In this document: positions 7,120-9,647 of the stretch, one piece after another
How the letters are laid out: each line of letters begins with the position of its first letter
Position numbering within the stretch: the first letter of the stretch is position 1
Source of the DNA: Clostridium sp.
GTDB lineage: Bacteria; Bacillota_A; Clostridia; Lachnospirales; Lachnospiraceae
Direction of reading: 5' to 3'
Length of the DNA: 9,647 nucleotides
Assembly (NCBI GenBank): GCA_023666975.1
Contig: JAMPAW010000125.1
Span: 1 to 9,647 of the forward strand
Notes under the pieces: model-generated
The model's input: only the letters and a program-made list of their open reading frames with translations
Told to the model about the DNA's origin: nothing
Database searches by the model: none
Translations under genes and position numbers: made by a program

Positions 7120-7995
7120 TTATTGGTTGGAGAGCATCTCTTTTAAGTCTTCAATTTCAAAAATATAATTTTGATTGCAGAAATGGCAGTTTACCTCGAT
7201 TGGTTTGCCTTCTGCAATCATTTCTTTTATCTCTTTTTTTCCGATGCTCATGACGGCTTTACAGACACGTTCTTTGGAACAGTCGCAGTGATACTCCGGA
7301 ACAGTGGAATCACTGAACGAAATGTCATAGCCGTGAAAGAGCTTTTTCATCATGTCGGTCGGAGACATACCCTTATCCAGCAGTGAAGTTATCGATGAAA
7401 AATCCGCTAATCTGGTTTCTAAATCTGAAATCAAGGTTTCTTCGGCAAAGGGCATCAGTTGGAGGATAAACCCGCCGGCATGTTTTACCGTATTGTCTTT
7501 TTCCATTCGTACACCCAATGCGACAGAGGTAGGGATTTGCTCGCTGGTTGCAAAATAGTAGGTTAGGTCTTCGGCAATTTCACCGGAAACCAGAGCAGCT
7601 TGTCCGATATATGGCTCTTTTAAGCCGGTATCTTTGATGACCCGCAATATTCCGGACTGCAGTGCACCGCCAACGTCCAGTTTGCCCTTTGTGCTTGGCG
7701 GGAGCATAAGCTGTGGATTATTTACATATCCCTTAACCTGAGCTTTTGCATTGGCGGTTACAGTAAGTCCGCCTATAGGACCGGAGCATTGAATCTGTAA
7801 AGTGAGTATGTCTGTGTCGTTCTTGCACATACTGCCCATGATAGAGCCTGCTGTCAACAGGCGTCCCAAGGCAGCCGTAGCTGTCGGACTGGTGTTATGG
7901 AGTGACCGGGAGGTTTCCACCAGATTCCTTGTATAGGCGCAAAAAAAACGAACCTGATTGTCTGCGGCAGTTCCGCGCACAATAATATCTTCCAT
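7120..7995 (-). CDS. hslO: Hsp33 redox-regulated chaperone (HslO)
   Basis: A protein of 291 residues from the preferred ATG at 7995, which matches the usual Hsp33 length. The start MEDIIVRGTAADNQVRFF is typical of the family. The C-terminal zinc site is complete: CDC (Cys237, Cys239) and CHFC (Cys270, Cys273). In known Hsp33, these four cysteines hold zinc when reduced. On oxidative unfolding they form disulfides, turning the protein into an ATP-independent holdase that protects unfolded proteins in the cytoplasm. The open frame extends 16 codons upstream to an ATG at 8043, but that lies inside a hairpin, while AGAGGAG sits five bases before 7995. It ends 14 bases from the stop of the convergent cohesin-like gene. 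An oxidation sensor makes sense in an anaerobe. Confidence 0.96.
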   Translation of the reverse strand: MEDIIVRGTAADNQVRFFCAYTRNLVETSRSLHNTSPTATAALGRLLTAGSIMGSMCKNDTDILTLQIQCSGPIGGLTVTANAKAQVKGYVNNPQLMLPPSTKGKLDVGGALQSGILRVIKDTGLKEPYIGQAALVSGEIAEDLTYYFATSEQIPTSVALGVRMEKDNTVKHAGGFILQLMPFAEETLISDLETRLADFSSITSLLDKGMSPTDMMKKLFHGYDISFSDSTVPEYHCDCSKERVCKAVMSIGKKEIKEMIAEGKPIEVNCHFCNQNYIFEIEDLKEMLSNQ

Positions 7996-8000
7996 GTTTT

Positions 8001-8007
8001 CTCCTCT
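8001..8007 (-). promoter_or_regulatory. ribosome binding site deciding the hslO start
   Basis: On the minus strand AGAGGAG lies five bases ahead of the ATG at 7995. The longer frame starting at 8043 has no such site, because its ATG is buried in the inverted repeat at 8015-8051. Confidence 0.8.
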
Positions 8008-8014
8008 CATAAGA

Positions 8015-8051
8015 ATACCGTAATGATAAAAGTGTCCTATCATTACGGTAT
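8015..8051 (-). repeat. perfect 14-bp inverted repeat in the hslO leader
   Basis: The arms are ATACCGTAATGATA (8015-8028) and its exact complement (8038-8051), with a 9-base loop. On the minus strand the hairpin begins 18 bases after the upstream gene's stop and ends seven bases before the hslO ribosome binding site. It lacks a T run on the minus strand (it is followed by TCTTATGAG), so it is a poor intrinsic terminator. It could be an mRNA-stabilising or processing stem, an attenuator, or an operator dyad next to a promoter. Confidence 0.85.
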
Positions 8052-8055
8052 ATAT

Positions 8056-8061
8056 AGTATA
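8056..8061 (-). promoter_or_regulatory. candidate -10 box upstream of hslO
   Basis: The minus strand reads TATACT here. If used, transcription would begin about at the hairpin (8051), so the stem would form the very 5' end of the hslO mRNA. No good -35 box is visible at 16-18 bases, so support is weak. Read-through from the upstream gene is the alternative. Confidence 0.3.
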
Positions 8062-8069
8062 ATTTGGTT

Positions 8070-9101
8070 TTAAAAATCTAATCTATCCTGTTCCTCCAAG
8101 ACATCTGGGTCCTCTGAGACATCGGATAAACCCTCATTTTCATAAGCGGAAACCGTTTCTTCATTAGAGTTTGCCGAAGTCCATGTCGGAGTGGTAGCAG
8201 GTTCAGGAGTAGAGGTGGGAATGCCGAAGCTGCCGCCAAAGGTAATAATCGGAATCGTTTCGTCAGAAAAAATCTCCGTCATATTTTCTCCTGTCGGTTC
8301 CGGGTTGCTATCGGATTCCTGTGCTGGTGAAGCTTCTTCCGGACTATTGCTCTGCAAAGTACCATTTGTTTCTTCGGGAGGGATTTCTTCCGGTGCAGTA
8401 TCATTTGTCTCTTCGGAAGAGATTTCTTCTGGTGCAGGATTATCGGCATTAGCTGTTTCAACGGAATCGATCGGGTTGTCTGTATAGTCAGTGGCAGTCT
8501 GTTCCGGTGCAGTATCAACAAAAGCGGTGTCTTGCACGGAACTGCCTGTTTCTTCAAAAGTATTTACAGGGGAGCTGTCCGCAGCTGCCTCTGCTTCACC
8601 GAAAGCATTTGCAACGGTGTTATCCGCAGCTGCCTCTGCTTCATCGGAAGCATTTGCAACGGTGTTATCCGTAGCTGCCTCTGCTTCGTCGAAAGCATTT
8701 GCAACGGTGTTATCCGCAGCTGCCTCTGCTTCATCGGAAACATTTGTAGTGGAGCTGTCTGCAGCCACCCCTGTTTCGTTGTGAATATCCTGCGTGTCAA
8801 CCTCTTCCGCCTCTTCCTTTGCATTAAAATGGATAGGAGTATACTCTCGTACGTTCTTCTTATCGGGGAAAATGCAGTCGGAAAAATCGTCCTCTTCACT
8901 TTTTAAGGAAAAATTATTGTTTTCCTGATTGTTATTTTGACCGGGCAGCTTTTGCAGTAAACCCAGCAAAGTATTCGTGGATTTCCGGTAGATCGAACTC
9001 TCTCTAATCTGGTCCCGGAAGATATAGCAGACGCCTCCAACGGCAGCAGCTACAGTTGTCAGGGCAAGCAGCTTGCCAAGCGTATGATCTTTCTTTGCCA
9101 T
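8070..9101 (-). CDS. unrecognised membrane-anchored acidic repeat protein
   Basis: A protein of 343 residues that I cannot assign to a family. A short basic N-terminus (MAKKDHTLGK) is followed by one hydrophobic helix at about 10-28 (LLALTTVAAAVGGVCYIF). The remaining 300 residues are low-complexity and acidic, rich in Glu, Asp, Ala, Thr, Ser and Pro, and probably disordered. Residues 115-189 hold five 15-residue units; the middle three (DNTVANA..EAEAA) are almost identical. Residues 223-248 hold two 13-residue units (APEEI..EETN.T). The C-terminus has an FGGSFGIPTSTPEP segment and no sorting signal. Flanking charges leave topology undecided, so the tail may be outside or inside. AAGGAG (9108-9113) lies six bases before the ATG. 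hslO follows in the same direction, 75 bases on. Confidence 0.8.
   Translation of the reverse strand: MAKKDHTLGKLLALTTVAAAVGGVCYIFRDQIRESSIYRKSTNTLLGLLQKLPGQNNNQENNNFSLKSEEDDFSDCIFPDKKNVREYTPIHFNAKEEAEEVDTQDIHNETGVAADSSTTNVSDEAEAAADNTVANAFDEAEAATDNTVANASDEAEAAADNTVANAFGEAEAAADSSPVNTFEETGSSVQDTAFVDTAPEQTATDYTDNPIDSVETANADNPAPEEISSEETNDTAPEEIPPEETNGTLQSNSPEEASPAQESDSNPEPTGENMTEIFSDETIPIITFGGSFGIPTSTPEPATTPTWTSANSNEETVSAYENEGLSDVSEDPDVLEEQDRLDF
8358..8435 (-). repeat. 39-bp tandem repeat, two copies, coding
   Basis: This encodes residues 223-248 of the acidic repeat protein as two 13-residue units, APEEISSEETNDT and APEEIPPEETNGT. It is a separate expansion from the 45-bp array in the same gene. 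Confidence 0.75.
8535..8760 (-). repeat. 45-bp tandem repeat array, coding
   Basis: On the + strand, units start at 8581, 8626, 8671 and 8716, with a degenerate unit before (about 8535-8580). The first three are nearly identical (GCAGCTGCCTCTGCTTC at the head, GCAACGGTGTTATCC at the end). Units 1 and 3 share a CG-AAAGC centre and encode Phe; units 2 and 4 share a CGGAA centre and encode Ser. This points to duplication of a 90-bp pair. The period is a multiple of three, so copy changes keep the frame. Confidence 0.92.
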
Positions 9102-9142
9102 AATATTCTCCTTATTTATAGTATAGTATTACCTAATTTTAT

Positions 9143-9171
9143 ATTTTAATACGTTTATACAAAAAATGCAA
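9143..9171 (-). promoter_or_regulatory. candidate promoter of the acidic repeat protein gene
   Basis: On the minus strand TTGCAT (9171-9166) and TAAAAT (9148-9143) are 17 bases apart. The -10 matches five of six, the -35 only three of six. Transcription would start near 9136, leaving a leader of about 35 bases before the ATG. Confidence 0.35.
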
Positions 9172-9189
9172 TTCTTTTTTTGTACAAAC
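9153..9189. repeat. 14-bp inverted repeat with one mismatch
   Basis: GTTTATACAAAAAA (9153-9166) pairs with TTTTTTGTACAAAC (9176-9189) at 13 of 14 positions across a 9-base loop. The -35 box of the minus promoter candidate falls at the loop, so a protein bound here could govern the minus gene and perhaps the + gene. The arms are A/T rich, which lowers significance. Confidence 0.55.
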
Positions 9190-9203
9190 TATACAAAGTG
9201 AGT

Positions 9204-9232
9204 TTGTCATAATAACTGAAAAGGAATTAAAT
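9204..9232 (+). promoter_or_regulatory. candidate promoter of the gene at 9329
   Basis: TTGTCA (9204-9209) and TTAAAT (9227-9232) are spaced by 17 bases and match consensus at five and four of six positions. A perfect 8-bp dyad, AACTGAAA (9214-9221) with TTTCAGTT (9232-9239), covers the spacer and the -10 box and could be an operator. A second option is TTGTAA (9238-9243) with TAATAT (9261-9266). Confidence 0.35.
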
Positions 9233-9328
9233 TTCAGTTGTAAATAGGTGAAAATTGTGATAATATTAAAAATAGTTAGGTGGATTTTATTTATTTCACA
9301 CAAATTGAACAGGTAAGGAGGAGTTGGA

Positions 9329-9647
9329 ATGCAGAATTTGCCAGCAAATGTTACACGCAGTAATGATACGAACATTATATCAATTGCAGCATCCTCAAAT
9401 AAAGGTATGTTAATTCGGTTTCTGAATGAACAGGTTGAAGAGGGTTTTTATGCATTGGTAATTGATTATTTAAAGGATCACAATTTTGATTTATCCACTA
9501 TGCTGGTTGATGACGATGTCAGAGCACAGTGTACAAAGCTATATGAATTGAGTGAATTTGTGGATGAGAATATCAAAAAGCCCGGAAAATATGAGATTGA
9601 GGAATGGATTGAACCTCTATTCAAATTTGTATATGGTGATATAACTC
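9329..9647 (+). CDS. unrecognised protein, 3' end beyond the window
   Basis: An open frame of 106 codons with no stop runs off the window. It begins MQNLPANVTRSNDTNIISIA, and the visible part looks globular and soluble, with no signal peptide or membrane helix. It has acidic helix-like stretches (LNEQVEEGFYALVIDYLKD, then KYEIEEWIEPLFKFVYGD). I do not recognise a family from this part. The start is well supported: TAAGGAGG (9314-9321) is close to a perfect Shine-Dalgarno and sits seven bases before the ATG. The strong site suggests high expression. It is divergent from the acidic repeat protein gene and shares its regulatory region. Confidence 0.8.
   Translation, partial: MQNLPANVTRSNDTNIISIAASSNKGMLIRFLNEQVEEGFYALVIDYLKDHNFDLSTMLVDDDVRAQCTKLYELSEFVDENIKKPGKYEIEEWIEPLFKFVYGDIT

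Larger units (their letters stand above)
9102..9328. other. divergent intergenic region
   Basis: About 227 A/T-rich bases between the divergent starts at 9101 (-) and 9329 (+). No gene is seen. It holds candidate promoters for both sides, two sizeable dyads (9153-9189 and 9214-9239), a TTTGTACAAA palindrome (9179-9188), and a 16-base motif (9291-9306) shared with the glucosaminidase promoter region. Confidence 0.7.

Noticed and set aside
7090..7160. Short inverted repeats between the convergent stops considered as a bidirectional terminator
   Set aside because: The stems are only four or five bp, imperfect, and without a proper T run.
7996..8043. Longer hslO start at 8043
   Set aside because: It adds 16 residues not typical of Hsp33, its ATG is inside a hairpin, and the good ribosome binding site belongs to 7995.
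8580..8760. Repeat array considered as CRISPR
   Set aside because: The units are contiguous with no spacers, keep a coding frame, and sit inside a larger gene.
8491..8906. Two overlapping + strand open frames antisense to the acidic repeat protein
   Set aside because: They are open only because the 45-bp repeat lacks stops in those frames. The products are simple Ala/Ser or Cys-rich repeats, without ribosome binding sites.

Overview
The window looks like a chromosomal segment of a low-to-medium GC, Gram-positive, spore-forming anaerobe, most likely a gut Lachnospiraceae-type Clostridia. This is an inference from the gene set: a Csp-like S8 protease, a CarD/CdnL regulator, a GH73-like glucosaminidase with SH3b and cadherin-like domains, a cohesin-like secreted protein and a redox-type Hsp33. 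The strong AGGAGG ribosome binding sites and A/T-rich intergenic DNA fit the same group. I see no tRNA, rRNA, CRISPR array, insertion sequence or phage gene.

Layout. At 56-1795 (+) lies a cytosolic-type subtilase with an intact Asp/His/Ser triad, closed by a strong intrinsic terminator. An A/T-rich leader of about 390 bases follows, then a CarD-family RNA polymerase-binding regulator at 2183-2704 with its own terminator. Next come three genes of a cell-envelope group, all on +. The first is a membrane-anchored TPR protein (2871-3761). The second is a secreted SH3b/glucosaminidase/cadherin-like protein (3887-6082) with a good sigma-A promoter. The third is a secreted cohesin-like/cadherin-like protein with an acidic tail (6152-7105), probably co-transcribed with the second.

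Convergent to these, on the minus strand, are hslO (Hsp33, 7120-7995) and upstream of it an unrecognised membrane-anchored, acidic, repeat-rich protein (8070-9101). A 14-bp perfect hairpin sits between those two. Divergent from the repeat protein, a + strand gene starts at 9329 and runs off the window. It has a near-ideal Shine-Dalgarno sequence, and I do not recognise its product.

How the genes may work together. The envelope genes suggest peptidoglycan remodelling with accessory adhesion or scaffold domains. The S8 protease may process a spore cortex hydrolase, as known Csp proteases do. CarD and Hsp33 are housekeeping and stress-response functions. No clearly new defence or mobile system is visible. 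The less explained material is regulatory: an almost identical 16-base motif upstream of two separate genes, several dyads overlapping promoters, the hslO leader hairpin, and the 45-bp (really 90-bp, alternating) coding repeat in the 8070-9101 gene.
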